From the NCBI GenBank assembly GCA_029255685.2, contig CM055313.2, forward strand, positions 54,041,579-54,105,578: a DNA stretch of 64,000 nt, written 5' to 3'. Every line of letters starts with the position of its first letter. Position 1 is the stretch's first letter. The notes beneath the pieces are model-generated. The model worked only from the letters and a program-made list of their open reading frames with translations. It made no database searches and was not told the origin of the DNA. This stretch comes from Silene conica (taxonomy: Eukaryota > Streptophyta > Magnoliopsida > Caryophyllales > Caryophyllaceae). Below, piece by piece: positions 54,845 to 64,000 of this stretch. The position numbers and the translations under genes were made by a program.

Positions 54845-57800
54845 CTACAACTTAGGAACACATCCAATTCCCATGGAATGAATGTGCCCTTCATGCTTAT
54901 CACGTGGTAATGCTTTTGTGAGAGGATCGGCTATGTTGTCATCCGTAGCGATCTTTTCAATAAAAATCTCCTTTTGCTCCACGTAATCTCTGATTAGATG
55001 AGCTTTCCGTTGTACATGCCTAGCCTTGTTGCTAGACTTATGCTCCTTAGCTTGGAAGATGGCACCGCTATTGTCACAATAAACGGTGATTGGGTCATTC
55101 GAACTAGGCACTACTGAGAGTCCTTGTAAGAATTGACGCATCCATATTGCTTCCTTAGCTGCTTCCGAGGCGGCATAGTACTCGGACTCAGTCGTAGAAT
55201 CTGCTGTAACACTCTGTTTAGAACTTTTCCAGCTGACAGCAGCGCCATTAAGAGTAAAGACAAATCCAGACTGAGATTTTGAGTCATCTCGGTCTGTTTG
55301 GAAGCTAGCATCTGCGTAACCCGTGGCGCAGAGCGTTGAGTCGCCTCCATAAGTCAATCCCCAATCTTTAGTCCTCCGTAGGTACTTAAGAATGTTTTTC
55401 ACGGCCATCCAGTGTTGTTCACCTGGATGAGCTTGGAATCGACTTGTCATACTCAATGCATATGCAACGTCAGGACGTGTGCATATCATGGCATACATGA
55501 TCGATCCTATTGCCGAAGCATAAGGAATCCGACTCATGCGCTCTTTCTCTTCCACTGACTTAGCTTCTTGAGTTTTGCTCAAGTGAAGCCCGGGAGTCAT
55601 AGGAAGGAACCCCTTCTTGGAGTTCGTCATACTGAATCTCTCCAGAATCTTCTCTATATAAGATTCCTGACTGAGAGACAACATCCGTCGTGATCTATCC
55701 CTGTAGATACGGATGCCCAAAATTCTTTGTGCCTCTCCCAGATCTTTCATCTGGAAATGGTTTTTCAGCCATGCTTTAACCGAAGATAAGAGAGGTATGT
55801 CATTCCCAATCAAGAGTATGTCGTCGACATACAGTACTAGGAATACAATTTTACTCCCACTCGACTTGATATAGAGACATGGTTCCTCGACTGATCGAAT
55901 GAACCCATTCTCCTTTATCACTTGGTCGAAGCGATGATTCCAACTCCGCGATGCTTGCTTAAGTCCATAGATGGAACGCTTAAGCTTGCAAACTTTCTTA
56001 GGATGTGCTGGATCGATAAAACCCTCGGGTTGTACCATGTACAACTCTTCCTCCAAATAACCGTTTAAGAAGGCGGTTTTAACGTCCATTTGCCATATTT
56101 CATAGTCATGAAATGCAGCGATCGCTAAGATAATCCGAATGGAACGTAGCATGACTACGGGTGCAAAGATCTCATCGTAGTGCAAGCCTGGCACTTGGGT
56201 GAAACCTTTAGCAACTAGTCTAGCCTTATGGATATCTTGTTGTCCTTCCACGGCATGCTTTATCTTGTAAAGCCATTTGCATTGAAGGGGACGTACCTTT
56301 GCAGGTAGGTCCACAAGATCCCACACGTTGTTCTCATACATGGAGTCCATCTCGGATTGCATGGCTTCTAGCCATAGCTTTGAGTCAGAACTAGTCATGG
56401 CACCTTTATAGGTTGTGGGTTCATTACCCTCTAGGAGTAAGACGTCATCTGTATCGTGTTCCTCGACCATACCAATGTATCTGTCCGGTGGAATAGAGAC
56501 TCTTCCTGACCTCCTAGGTTCCTCAGGGATATCTACCGCAGCCTCGGTTGGAGGTACTGTTTCCTCCAATGGTTGCTCGGTAGTTGGTTCTTGAACCTCC
56601 GATAACTCGAAGGTTCTATTACTCGACTTGTTCTCGAGAAATTCTTTCTCTAAGAACGTCGCACTAGCCGCAACAAAAACACGTTGTTCGGTAGGCGAGT
56701 AGAAGTAATGACCAAACGTTCCCTTTGGATAGCCTATAAAGTATGTCTTGACCGATCGCGGGCCGAGCTTATCCTCGTGTCTCCACTTGACATAAGCCTC
56801 GCAGCCCCAAACCCGAATAAAGGACAAGTTAGGGACCGTTCCCTTCCATAGCTCGAATGGAGTCTTGTCAACAGCTTTAGACGGACTTCGGTTAAGTATT
56901 AGAGCGGCTGACAAAAGAGCATAGCCCCATAATGAATCAGGCACAACGGTGTGACTCATCATGGATCGAACCATATCAAGTAAAGTTCGATTTCTCCGTT
57001 CGGACACACCATTTAATTGTGGTGTTCCAGGTGGAGTCAACTGTAGCACGATCCCACAGTCTTTTAGGTGTTGATCAAACTCGTGTGAAAGATACTCACC
57101 ACCACGATCCGAACGTAGTGCTTTAATCTTTCTACCCAGCTGGTTCTGTACCCGATTCTGGTATTCTTTGAACTTGTCAAAAGATTCACTTTTATGCTTC
57201 ATCAAGTAGACATAGCCATATCTACTCAAATCATCCGTGAAAGTGATGAAATACCTATAGCCTTCTCGTGCGTTGATCGACATAGGGCCACATACGTCTG
57301 TATGTATGAGTCCTAATAGGTCGGCAGCGCGCATTCCAACACCTTTGAAGGAAATACGAGTCATTTTGCCGATGAGACATGATTCACACGTGCCATATGA
57401 CTCGAAGTCAAAGGGCGATATAGCTCCATTCTGTATGAGCTGTTTTACGCGTTTCTCATTTATGTGTCCCATACGACAATGCCATAGGTAAGTTTGATCT
57501 TTGTCACCTACCTTTAATCTTTTATTATTCACATGTAATATCTCGGTGGTTTGATCTAAAACATAAATTCCATTCATGGAAACCGCCTTGCCATAAATCA
57601 TATTGTGTAATGAGAAAATACAGCTATTATTCTCTATTACAAATGAAAATCCGAGTTTGTCAAGTGCAGAAACTGAAATAATGTTTTTGGATAAACTAGG
57701 AACATAATAACAGTTATATAAAAATAACTCGAATCCACTTGGAAGCTGGATTACGTATGTTCCTTTCGAGACTGCAGCCACACGTGCTCCATTCCCGACA

Positions 57801-58876
57801 CGCAGGTCCACCTCACCCTTGGTTAGGGGTTCTTGGTTTCGGAGGCCCTGCACATGATTACATAGATGAGAACCACAACCGGTATCAAGTACCCAAGTTC
57901 CGCAACTTGCATGGTTAATCTCAATCATGTGAATAAAAGAAGAATAAGACATACCAACAGGAGTAACACGGCCTGCCTTAATGTCCTCGCGATACACGGG
58001 GCATGAGCGCCTCCAATGCCCAGTCTTGTGGCAATGGTGACATTCCATGCTTGTATCCTTGCTCTTTGTCTTGCCTTGTGAGTTGCTCGACTCACCTGGC
58101 CCACTCTTTGCAAATCCTGGTTTCTTGAACCTGGGCTTACCTACTGCTAGGTCGCCCTGAGCTTTAGCCTTACCCTTACCTTTACCCTTGCTGGAGATCA
58201 CAAGAACATCCTGCTTTAGACTCCCACTCAACTTAAGATCCTTCTCAGTCTGTACGAGAAGGGAATGGAGCTCATGGGGAGTCTTTTTCATGTCGTTCAT
58301 GTAGTAGTTGGCCCTAAAGAGGGCGAACCCATCATGAAGCGAATGAAGCATACGATCAACGATGATGTTCTCACTGATCTTGCAGTTTAGGGCCTCCAGT
58401 TTCTCGATATTCTCAATCATGTGAAGAATATGTGGGCTAACAGCTTGGCCCTTCTGGAGTTTCGCCTCAAAGAAGCGACAGGTATGCTCATAAGAAACGA
58501 TTCTCGGAGCCTTGGAGAATTCGTTAGTGAGCGTGGTGAAAATCTTGTTTGCACCATGGGTTATGAAGCGTCTTTGCAAATTGGATTTCATTGCATAGAT
58601 GAGTACGTTCTTTATCGCACCTGCTTCCATGACGAAATCGCTATGAGCGCGAATTTCGTTGGCTCTAGCTCCAGTTCCTGGGTGTGGCGGAATGGGCTCA
58701 GTTAAGAACTTGAGCTTTCCGTCAGCAATGGCAGCATTCCGTAGTGCTGCCTCCCAGTCAGAGAAGTTTGACCCATCATTCCTCAGTCTAGTAGACTGAT
58801 TTATGGAGTCCATGAAGGCTTTTAGCCAGGATTCACGTGCTAGCTTGGCACTTGGCATTGGGTCTTCACCAGCCAT
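54845..58876 (-). CDS. Copia gag-pol polyprotein (1343 aa, intact)
   Basis: Begins ATG at 58876 (MAGEDPMPS). Order of domains is the copia order: Gag (aa about 1-250), zinc knuckle C279-C282-H287-C292, aspartic protease with DTG at D331, GAG-pre-integrase HHCC segment (HCRMGH...CESC), integrase core D527, D590, E626 with the standard 35-residue gap, RT with YVDD at about 1016-1019, and RNase H with YADASF and VYCDNSGAI in the last ~180 residues. There is no stop or frameshift, and every catalytic residue I can check is present. Length is normal for copia (about 1300-1450). The polyprotein is cut by its own protease; RT and RNase H make cDNA and integrase inserts it. The sub-lineage (Tork, Angela, TAR or other) is not decided. 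Confidence 0.96.
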   Translation of the reverse strand: MAGEDPMPSAKLARESWLKAFMDSINQSTRLRNDGSNFSDWEAALRNAAIADGKLKFLTEPIPPHPGTGARANEIRAHSDFVMEAGAIKNVLIYAMKSNLQRRFITHGANKIFTTLTNEFSKAPRIVSYEHTCRFFEAKLQKGQAVSPHILHMIENIEKLEALNCKISENIIVDRMLHSLHDGFALFRANYYMNDMKKTPHELHSLLVQTEKDLKLSGSLKQDVLVISSKGKGKGKAKAQGDLAVGKPRFKKPGFAKSGPGESSNSQGKTKSKDTSMECHHCHKTGHWRRSCPVYREDIKAGRVTPVGMSYSSFIHMIEINHASCGTWVLDTGCGSHLCNHVQGLRNQEPLTKGEVDLRVGNGARVAAVSKGTYVIQLPSGFELFLYNCYYVPSLSKNIISVSALDKLGFSFVIENNSCIFSLHNMIYGKAVSMNGIYVLDQTTEILHVNNKRLKVGDKDQTYLWHCRMGHINEKRVKQLIQNGAISPFDFESYGTCESCLIGKMTRISFKGVGMRAADLLGLIHTDVCGPMSINAREGYRYFITFTDDLSRYGYVYLMKHKSESFDKFKEYQNRVQNQLGRKIKALRSDRGGEYLSHEFDQHLKDCGIVLQLTPPGTPQLNGVSERRNRTLLDMVRSMMSHTVVPDSLWGYALLSAALILNRSPSKAVDKTPFELWKGTVPNLSFIRVWGCEAYVKWRHEDKLGPRSVKTYFIGYPKGTFGHYFYSPTEQRVFVAASATFLEKEFLENKSSNRTFELSEVQEPTTEQPLEETVPPTEAAVDIPEEPRRSGRVSIPPDRYIGMVEEHDTDDVLLLEGNEPTTYKGAMTSSDSKLWLEAMQSEMDSMYENNVWDLVDLPAKVRPLQCKWLYKIKHAVEGQQDIHKARLVAKGFTQVPGLHYDEIFAPVVMLRSIRIILAIAAFHDYEIWQMDVKTAFLNGYLEEELYMVQPEGFIDPAHPKKVCKLKRSIYGLKQASRSWNHRFDQVIKENGFIRSVEEPCLYIKSSGSKIVFLVLYVDDILLIGNDIPLLSSVKAWLKNHFQMKDLGEAQRILGIRIYRDRSRRMLSLSQESYIEKILERFSMTNSKKGFLPMTPGLHLSKTQEAKSVEEKERMSRIPYASAIGSIMYAMICTRPDVAYALSMTSRFQAHPGEQHWMAVKNILKYLRRTKDWGLTYGGDSTLCATGYADASFQTDRDDSKSQSGFVFTLNGAAVSWKSSKQSVTADSTTESEYYAASEAAKEAIWMRQFLQGLSVVPSSNDPITVYCDNSGAIFQAKEHKSSNKARHVQRKAHLIRDYVEQKEIFIEKIATDDNIADPLTKALPRDKHEGHIHSMGIGCVPKL

Positions 58877-60230
58877 TTTAGTTTTACAGCAGTTTTAATG
58901 AACGTGTTCTACACTGAAAAAGAAGATAAAACAAAACCATATAAGCAACTTATTGTTGTGATTTAAGTCTATATTAAATTGAAATTTAAACTCGTAGACT
59001 CATGCATTTATATAATTGATCTCCCTCAAGAATTATATAAACGATCCCAAGACTCAATTTCCGTATATTGATAAGCCCACAGTTTGGCTAATTCCAATCG
59101 TTGGAACTCTTGGTCGATAGATTTCCGTATATCTATCTATTAGTCCATCTCAGTCACTGGAATATTATCGAGTGACCATGATGTTGAGATAAAATAAATC
59201 ATCTGTTCCCACTTACCCGACGTAGAAGGGGTCATATTATGCCTACCGACGAAGAAGGGATTCATGGGAGGCTGATTTATAAAGACTAGTCTCAATTTTT
59301 GGTTATACGAGGAAGACCCCATCAAATTTTATTTATTCATATTAAGTGAACTAATATCTAGCAAATGCGTGAATGAATTAAATAAAGTGATGGCTTTGCA
59401 ATTGACATGTGACATCTGTATTGTCACAGAAAACTAACGCGTAACCTCTACATGAGTCAGTTTTCAGGCATGATATAGGTGGTTTGGTTTTTAGGCGGAA
59501 TATGATGCAAGCTATTATCGATGAAAGCGTAAAGATAAATGCAATAAACGTAAATAAAAGTCCTAGTGTGGCCTATCCTACCAAAATAAACATAAAACAA
59601 CTTGGAATCCACTGTTGGACCCTAGAAGCTTGTCTTGATGTTCCATCTTGGTCCTTGCAGCGGGAGTGAGCATCCGGCCTCCGTCTTGTCTTTGGTCTTC
59701 ACAAAATTACTAATTTAAATTACAAAAGTAGTCCTAGATACATTCTAATTTAAATACAAAAGTAATTACATGGCAAAAACCCAAAACGGAGATTCAAGAT
59801 CTCAAAATTACAAGCAAGATCGTGTCCCATCATTACGGTGACACAATCTTCTAAGGCCACACTAAGTTACAACCGTTTGCAAAAAAATAAATACGTTATT
59901 GAAAGCATTCAAGGCATTCACAAGACGATAAATAAAATGCATCAACTAAAACAAATTTATACATGACATAATACTGTTATTATGATAAATTTATACCAAA
60001 CCACCTTTTAGGATTAAAATTAAGTGACTATACCGTTTTAATCACCAATTTTAATAAACATATAATCCATTATTTTAAACCGTTTTAAAACAATATGTAT
60101 CAAACGAGGGTGAACCGTTTCACTAAATAATATACTATTTCTGTATATAGTATATTATTTTAAGCCATGTGAAAATAAGAAGCAAGTTATTTTCGAAAAT
60201 AAAAAAAAACGAGTCTGTTACAGGGGGGCT

Positions 60231-60335
60231 GGTCGACCGACCAGTCCTTGTGGTCGACCGACCATCAGCCAAAAAAACGAAAAATTCTGCAACAGAGGAA
60301 TCGGTCGACCGACCTATTAATTAGGTCGACCGACC
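60231..60335. repeat. Two 12-9-12 modules in the copia leader
   Basis: Word pairs at 60231-60242/60252-60263 and 60303-60314/60324-60335, all exact GGTCGACCGACC on the plus strand (GGTCGGTCGACC on the element's sense strand); 9-bp spacers unrelated. Confidence 0.95.
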
Positions 60336-60572
60336 AGAACACAGTAAAAACGAATTTCAGAAAACGCAAAACGCTGCACTTTTGAAATCGAAACAAGTTT
60401 TTACCTTTTAAACTTTGATTAAAACAAGTAAATCAAAATTAACATCAACAAGGGTTCACATATTGTCAAGAATATCGATTAATTAACAATATGTAAACAG
60501 GAATCGAAAAACAAGATCGAAAACTCACAAAGGAAACTGTTTTTAAAAAAAAACAGAAAATTCACAGGAGGT

Positions 60573-60654
60573 GGTCGACCGACCATGACAGGAGGTCGAT
60601 CGACCGACAACGCCAGAAAGTGGTCGACCGACCGTGACAGGAGGTCGGTCGACC
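60573..60654. repeat. Two further 12-9-12 modules in the copia leader
   Basis: Word pairs at 60573-60584/60594-60605 and 60622-60633/60643-60654. The second word of each is GGTCGATCGACC or GGTCGGTCGACC followed by GAC. Spacers (ATGACAGGA, GTGACAGGA) are near-identical, so one module is probably a copy of the other. Confidence 0.95.
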
Positions 60655-60728
60655 GACACCGCGACAGAAAACGATTTTTCAGGTTTTCAAAACTTACGAA
60701 AATCACAAAAGTAAAATTTTCATGGCCT

Positions 60729-60741
60729 GGCTCTGATACCA
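60729..60741 (-). other. Copia primer-binding site
   Basis: TGGTATCAGAGCC on the minus strand, complementary to initiator-Met tRNA, two bases from the 5' LTR end. Confidence 0.92.
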
Positions 60742-60743
60742 CT

Positions 60744-61809
60744 TGTGGGGAATATAGCATGTATTCTCCCTAAACTTGCAGGATTATAATGAAAATTACA
60801 GTTGAGATTATAGTCATAAGAAAAACAAAACATGAAAAGAAGTCAACCTTTGGTCCTTTGTGCTTATGGCCTAAGAACAGGAATTAAGATAAATTCCCTC
60901 CTATAACTTGCACCCAAGACTTAGATTGAGACGATGCCGCGTGTGCTAGAAAATACCCTCCAATTGCCTTGCAATATGGGGAGAGCTTTTGTGAGGTTTT
61001 AGATGTGAGATCTGAGTTTTGGGAAAAGAATATTCTCAAAACCCTAATTTTTGAGATTGTAATTCTACCAGTAACCGACATAAGGAGAAAAAAACTCTCC
61101 TTATGTAGTACCATATGGTCGGCCGAATTGGGTAGGGTAGGAGTGGGCTTTGTCCACTCTTACCTTATTCCTTTGCGTGATTCGACCCGTTTTGCTAAAT
61201 ATTATTTGCGGGATTTAATTATAAATCGTAACATGTTATCAGATATTAATATAGTCGATATATTAATAACGGTCTGATAAAATACGATATTGTATAATTA
61301 CCTAAATTAATATAACTGTTTATATTAATTTGCAAATACAATATTTAATTAAATATAACTGTTTATATTTAATTTACGAATTAATCATGTAATCCGTATT
61401 AGCTAAAATTATTTAATCCGTATTAAATAATAATCTCAACATCTTATTGACTAATTTAATAGTCAATACCTCTGACTAACTGTTTAGTCATATCCGGCAT
61501 AAATGTGATTGTATTTTCATACCTTCACATCTCTCAAACGTGTCCTATAGGTGTGACGTATAGGGACCAGTTGATCACCGCCATCCGTATGACAATAACG
61601 TCAAACTTATCTAGCAAGCCAACCGTTATTGATAAACGTGGATCAACTGGTAATAATACAAAAGTATGCCCTTGTGATCCTTAAAGAGATTTAATAAGTC
61701 ATTGTACTTAATTGTCAAGGACACCAGTCCCAACAATCTCCCACTTGTCCGTACAAGGGTATGTGCAATGACGTTATCACACTACATGTGGAGGACACAA
61801 TCTCCAACA
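60744..61809 (-). repeat. 5' LTR of the intact copia element
   Basis: 1066 bp, identical by eye to the 3' LTR except for one A. The possible core promoter is not clear; CATAAGGAG on the minus strand near 61100 is a weak candidate. Confidence 0.95.
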
Positions 61810-62783
61810 CAAACATGCATCAAAGTTGTCTCCATGGACGGTGAAATCATCCATGAAGACCTCTAAAACTATTTCCACAAGATCCGAAAAAAGACTCATC
61901 ATACATCTTTGAAAAGTACCTGGAGCATTGCATAGCCCAAAGGGCATCCTCCGGTATGCCTATGTTCTAAAGGGGCACGTGAACGTTGTTTTTTATTGGT
62001 CCTCCGGCCTAATTGGGATTTGAAAATATCCGGAGTAACCATCCAAAAAACAATAAAACCCTCTTCCCCCCAACCTTTCTAGCATTTGATCTAGAAAGGG
62101 CAAGGGAAAATGGTCTTTGAATGTCACGGCATTGAGGCGGCGATAATCGATGCAAACTCTCCACCCGGTTTGAATCCGAGTAAGGATTATGGCTCCTTCT
62201 TTGCCTTCGATTATCGTCACCCCGCCCTTTTTAGGTACACACTGAGTAGGACTTACCCATTGAGAGTCGCTAATGGGGTAGATGATTCCCATTTGGAGTA
62301 GCTTGATGATTTCTTCTTTCACAACTTCCATCATTGGAGAATTCAATATCCTTTGCGGTTGTCGAACCGGCTTCGCGTCTCCTTCCAACCGAATCTTGTG
62401 CATACAAATGCTTGGGCTTATCCCCTTGAGATCCGCAATACTCCACCCAAAAAGCACCTTTGTACCTTTGCAAAACCTCCACCAATTTCTTCTCTTGGTC
62501 TCCCTCAAGTTTGTTTGAAATTATAAGAGGTAGGGTACTTTCTTCACCAAGAAAAACGTATTTCAAATGATCGGGAAGTGGTTTGAGTATGGGTGGGTGG
62601 TTTTATAGTGGAGGGTAGTGGTCTTTCAAGGGAAGCCTCTAAGGGAAGGAACTTGGTTTGGAATGGTTGGTGTAACAAAAACTCAAATCATCGGTTCTTT
62701 TCATGGTCTCATACACATTGTATTTTATGATGTTTCCCTCAAATTCCATTGTTAAGTTGGCATCATACATGTCAAGCTTGGTC
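61810..62783 (-). pseudogene. Decayed Ty3 reverse transcriptase, N-terminal half
   Basis: On the minus strand: a linker with KYVFLGEESTLPLIISNKLEGD (frame at 62270-62566), then RT with SQWVSPTQCVPKKGG, GWRVCIDYRRLNAVTFKDHF and [16 protein letters not shown]. An in-frame TAA near 62000 breaks the frame after RPEDQ. The FMDD active-site box lies beyond it at about 61836-61850. The copia insertion is some 30 bases further on. It continues at 52991. The segment near 62580-62783 is degraded linker. Confidence 0.9.
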
Positions 62784-63089
62784 TTAGATGTTCTCATGAA
62801 AGGTCTTCCTAGCAAAAAGGGGTGTAGCCTTGGAATCTGACTCCATGTCTAGAACATAGAAATCGGCCGGGAACATAAATATGTCAACTTCTACTATGAC
62901 ATCCTCAACAAAACCCTTGGGGTGAATTATTGACCGGTCCGCCAATTGAAAGACGACATTGGACTTAGACAAAGGGGGTAACTCTAAAGTCTCATACACG
63001 GAGTAAGTCATGACATTTATGGAGGACCCCGAGGCTAACATGGCTCTAGCAAAAGATTCACCCTTAATGGAGCACGGTATAGTTAGCAT
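62784..63089 (-). pseudogene. Decayed Ty3 aspartic protease
   Basis: Recognisable retroviral-type protease fold segments: IPCSIKGESFARAMLASGSS, INVMTYSVYE and FQLADRSIIHPKGFVEDV. The position of the catalytic Asp (DLGAS in the Athila copy at about 34100) reads A-S-G-S here, so the active residue is lost. Near 62820 the frame slips before the LGRPF motif. Overlaps the Gag frame by 7 bases. Confidence 0.82.
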
Positions 63090-64000
63090 GCTCGAATCAT
63101 CACATTTTTCGAGAAGGTTTCTTTTAAAAATTTCCGAGACATGCCCACTAACCGTGACTCTCTTAACTCCTTTTCTTGGTTCCGTTTAGGGGTACAAAGT
63201 TCCTCAAGGAACTTCGCATACCTAGGAACGGATTTGATAATAGTAAAGAGAGGGATGTTGACCTCACATTTCCTAAAAGTTTCATAAAGATCGGAGTCTT
63301 TATCAATCCTTTTAGGATTTGTGAGGGCACTTGGGAATGGTACCTCCGGTTCAACGTCCTTTGAGAGATCTTCCGGAGTGTCATTTGCTTTTTTCTGGGG
63401 CTCCTTACTTACTTCCTTGGTTGGTGGGGTGTTAATGTCCACCTCCTTCTCCTTTCCTTTTGAGGATGTTTCTACTCTTGGAGTGACCTCTAGTTCCTCC
63501 TCCACCTCTTCGATTTCTTCAATTACCCTTTCCTTGGACTTAGCTCTTGTCTTCTTGGGAGGGGTGTCTAGAGTTCTTCCCTTCCTCAAGGTCATGGCAC
63601 TAGCATTTTTCCGAGGAGGAGAGAGAGTGGTGGAAGGAATTGAAGAGGAATTCCTTTGATTGTTCTTTGCCATCTCTTCGGAAATTTGCCCCATTTGATT
63701 CTCAAGGTTTGTAAACCTTGCATCATTCATGGTTTTCTCATTTGTCGACCTCTTGTCGGACTCCGCTTGTCCTTTCAAAAGGGCGTTGAACATCTCTTTC
63801 ATAGACATGTCTTCTTCATTAGGCTTTTGTGAAGTATTTCCTTGATTTCCACCATTGGGTGATCTTTGAAAATTTGTGTTTCGTTGAAAGTTTGTTCCTT
63901 GTTGATTTTGTCCTTGATCCCTCAAGTGGTTAAATTGACCATTTTGGAAGCTCTTTGATTTATCCCCTCCCCAAATAAAGTTTGGGTGATCTCGTGAGCC
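63083..64000 (-). CDS. Ty3 Gag C-terminal part (runs off the window)
   Basis: The frame is open to the window edge; the apparent start at 63925 is a TTG and upstream codons continue in frame (RDHPNFIWGGDK), so the true start lies outside. It contains a Q/N-rich stretch with FQRN repeats, a short coiled-coil-like segment near MSMKEMFNALL, TLRKGRTLDTPP, an acidic region, and VPRYAKFLEELCTPKR near the end. The order and motifs match the Gag-protease linker of Athila-like elements. It belongs to the element interrupted by the copia at 52992-61809; the other pol pieces are broken. Confidence 0.78.
   Translation of the reverse strand, partial: GSRDHPNFIWGGDKSKSFQNGQFNHLRDQGQNQQGTNFQRNTNFQRSPNGGNQGNTSQKPNEEDMSMKEMFNALLKGQAESDKRSTNEKTMNDARFTNLENQMGQISEEMAKNNQRNSSSIPSTTLSPPRKNASAMTLRKGRTLDTPPKKTRAKSKERVIEEIEEVEEELEVTPRVETSSKGKEKEVDINTPPTKEVSKEPQKKANDTPEDLSKDVEPEVPFPSALTNPKRIDKDSDLYETFRKCEVNIPLFTIIKSVPRYAKFLEELCTPKRNQEKELRESRLVGMSRKFLKETFSKNVMIRAC

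Larger units (their letters stand above)
58877..60728 (-). other. Copia leader (1.85 kb) between PBS and gag
   Basis: Noncoding and unusually long. Holds four 12-9-12 modules in its PBS-proximal half. No convincing ORF on the sense strand. It may contain packaging or translation signals. Confidence 0.8.
52992..61809 (-). mobile_element. Complete Ty1/copia retrotransposon (8.8 kb, TSD CAAAC)
   Basis: LTRs at 52992-54056 (1065 bp) and 60744-61809 (1066 bp), flanked by CAAAC at 52987-52991 and 61810-61814. Contains PBS, a long leader, one uninterrupted gag-pol frame and a polypurine tract. The only LTR difference I see is one A in a short A run (near 53333/61090). It sits in the RT of a decayed Ty3 element. 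All parts needed for transposition appear present. Confidence 0.96.

Noticed and set aside
56932..58705. Plus-strand ORFs across the copia gag-pol
   Set aside because: Antisense shadows of the intact minus-strand polyprotein.

Overview
The window is repeat-rich plant nuclear DNA, almost certainly from a flowering plant with a large genome. I see no host protein gene, rRNA gene or functional tRNA gene. Nearly every base belongs to LTR retrotransposons or other mobile elements, many nested in one another. The plant assignment rests on Ty1/copia elements primed by initiator-Met tRNA, Athila/Tat-type Ty3 elements with a PBS reading TGGCGCCGTTGCCGGGGA, TGTAAYAC...TGTTACA solo LTRs, a CACTA terminus and a hAT element. 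I cannot name the species.

Left third (1-25050): a decayed copia element (RT, RNase H, 3' LTR) carries a 3.3-kb solo LTR with a GATTG target-site duplication (TSD). The copia element sits in the 3' LTR of a large non-autonomous element on the minus strand, with 2.8-kb LTRs, a Met-tRNA PBS and no recognisable pol. The same LTR holds a 1.6-kb nearly perfect inverted repeat inserted in a (TA)n run. The non-autonomous element splits the left LTR of a small Athila/Tat-like element (gag zinc knuckle plus a repeat-rich ORF), which also contains a SINE, a 2.3-kb solo LTR and a TRIM-like LTR. That small element lies in a copia LTR, which lies in another solo LTR that also carries a 1.7-kb solo LTR with TSD CCACC.

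Middle (25051-37164): a full Athila-type Ty3 element on the minus strand. It has 1277-bp LTRs with about three visible differences, TSD CAAGT, gag-pol in one frame up to a single frameshift just before integrase, and an ATHILA-family ORF downstream of integrase.

Right-middle (37165-51827): a possible organelle-derived segment, retroelement 3' remnants, a LINE-like tail, a broken CACTA-associated gene with CACTA subterminal repeats, a copia solo LTR (TSD ATATG), and several GTGG- and TAA-rich solo LTRs. One of these carries a tandem duplication whose second copy received a solo LTR (TSD TCCGG) and a hAT element (TSD CCACCACG).

Right end (51828-64000): a decayed Ty3 element on the minus strand interrupted in RT by a complete copia element (52992-61809, TSD CAAAC) with an intact 1343-aa gag-pol and LTRs differing by one visible base. 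It may be able to transpose.

The most unusual pattern is a directional module of two 12-bp GGTCGGTCGACC-type words separated by exactly nine variable bases. I count 15 distinct modules, 11 in the Athila element and 4 in the intact copia element. They occur in LTRs, spacers, a leader and coding sequence. A related TCGATCGA array fills the small Athila/Tat-like element, and a GTCGAC-rich block lies in the non-autonomous element's LTRs.
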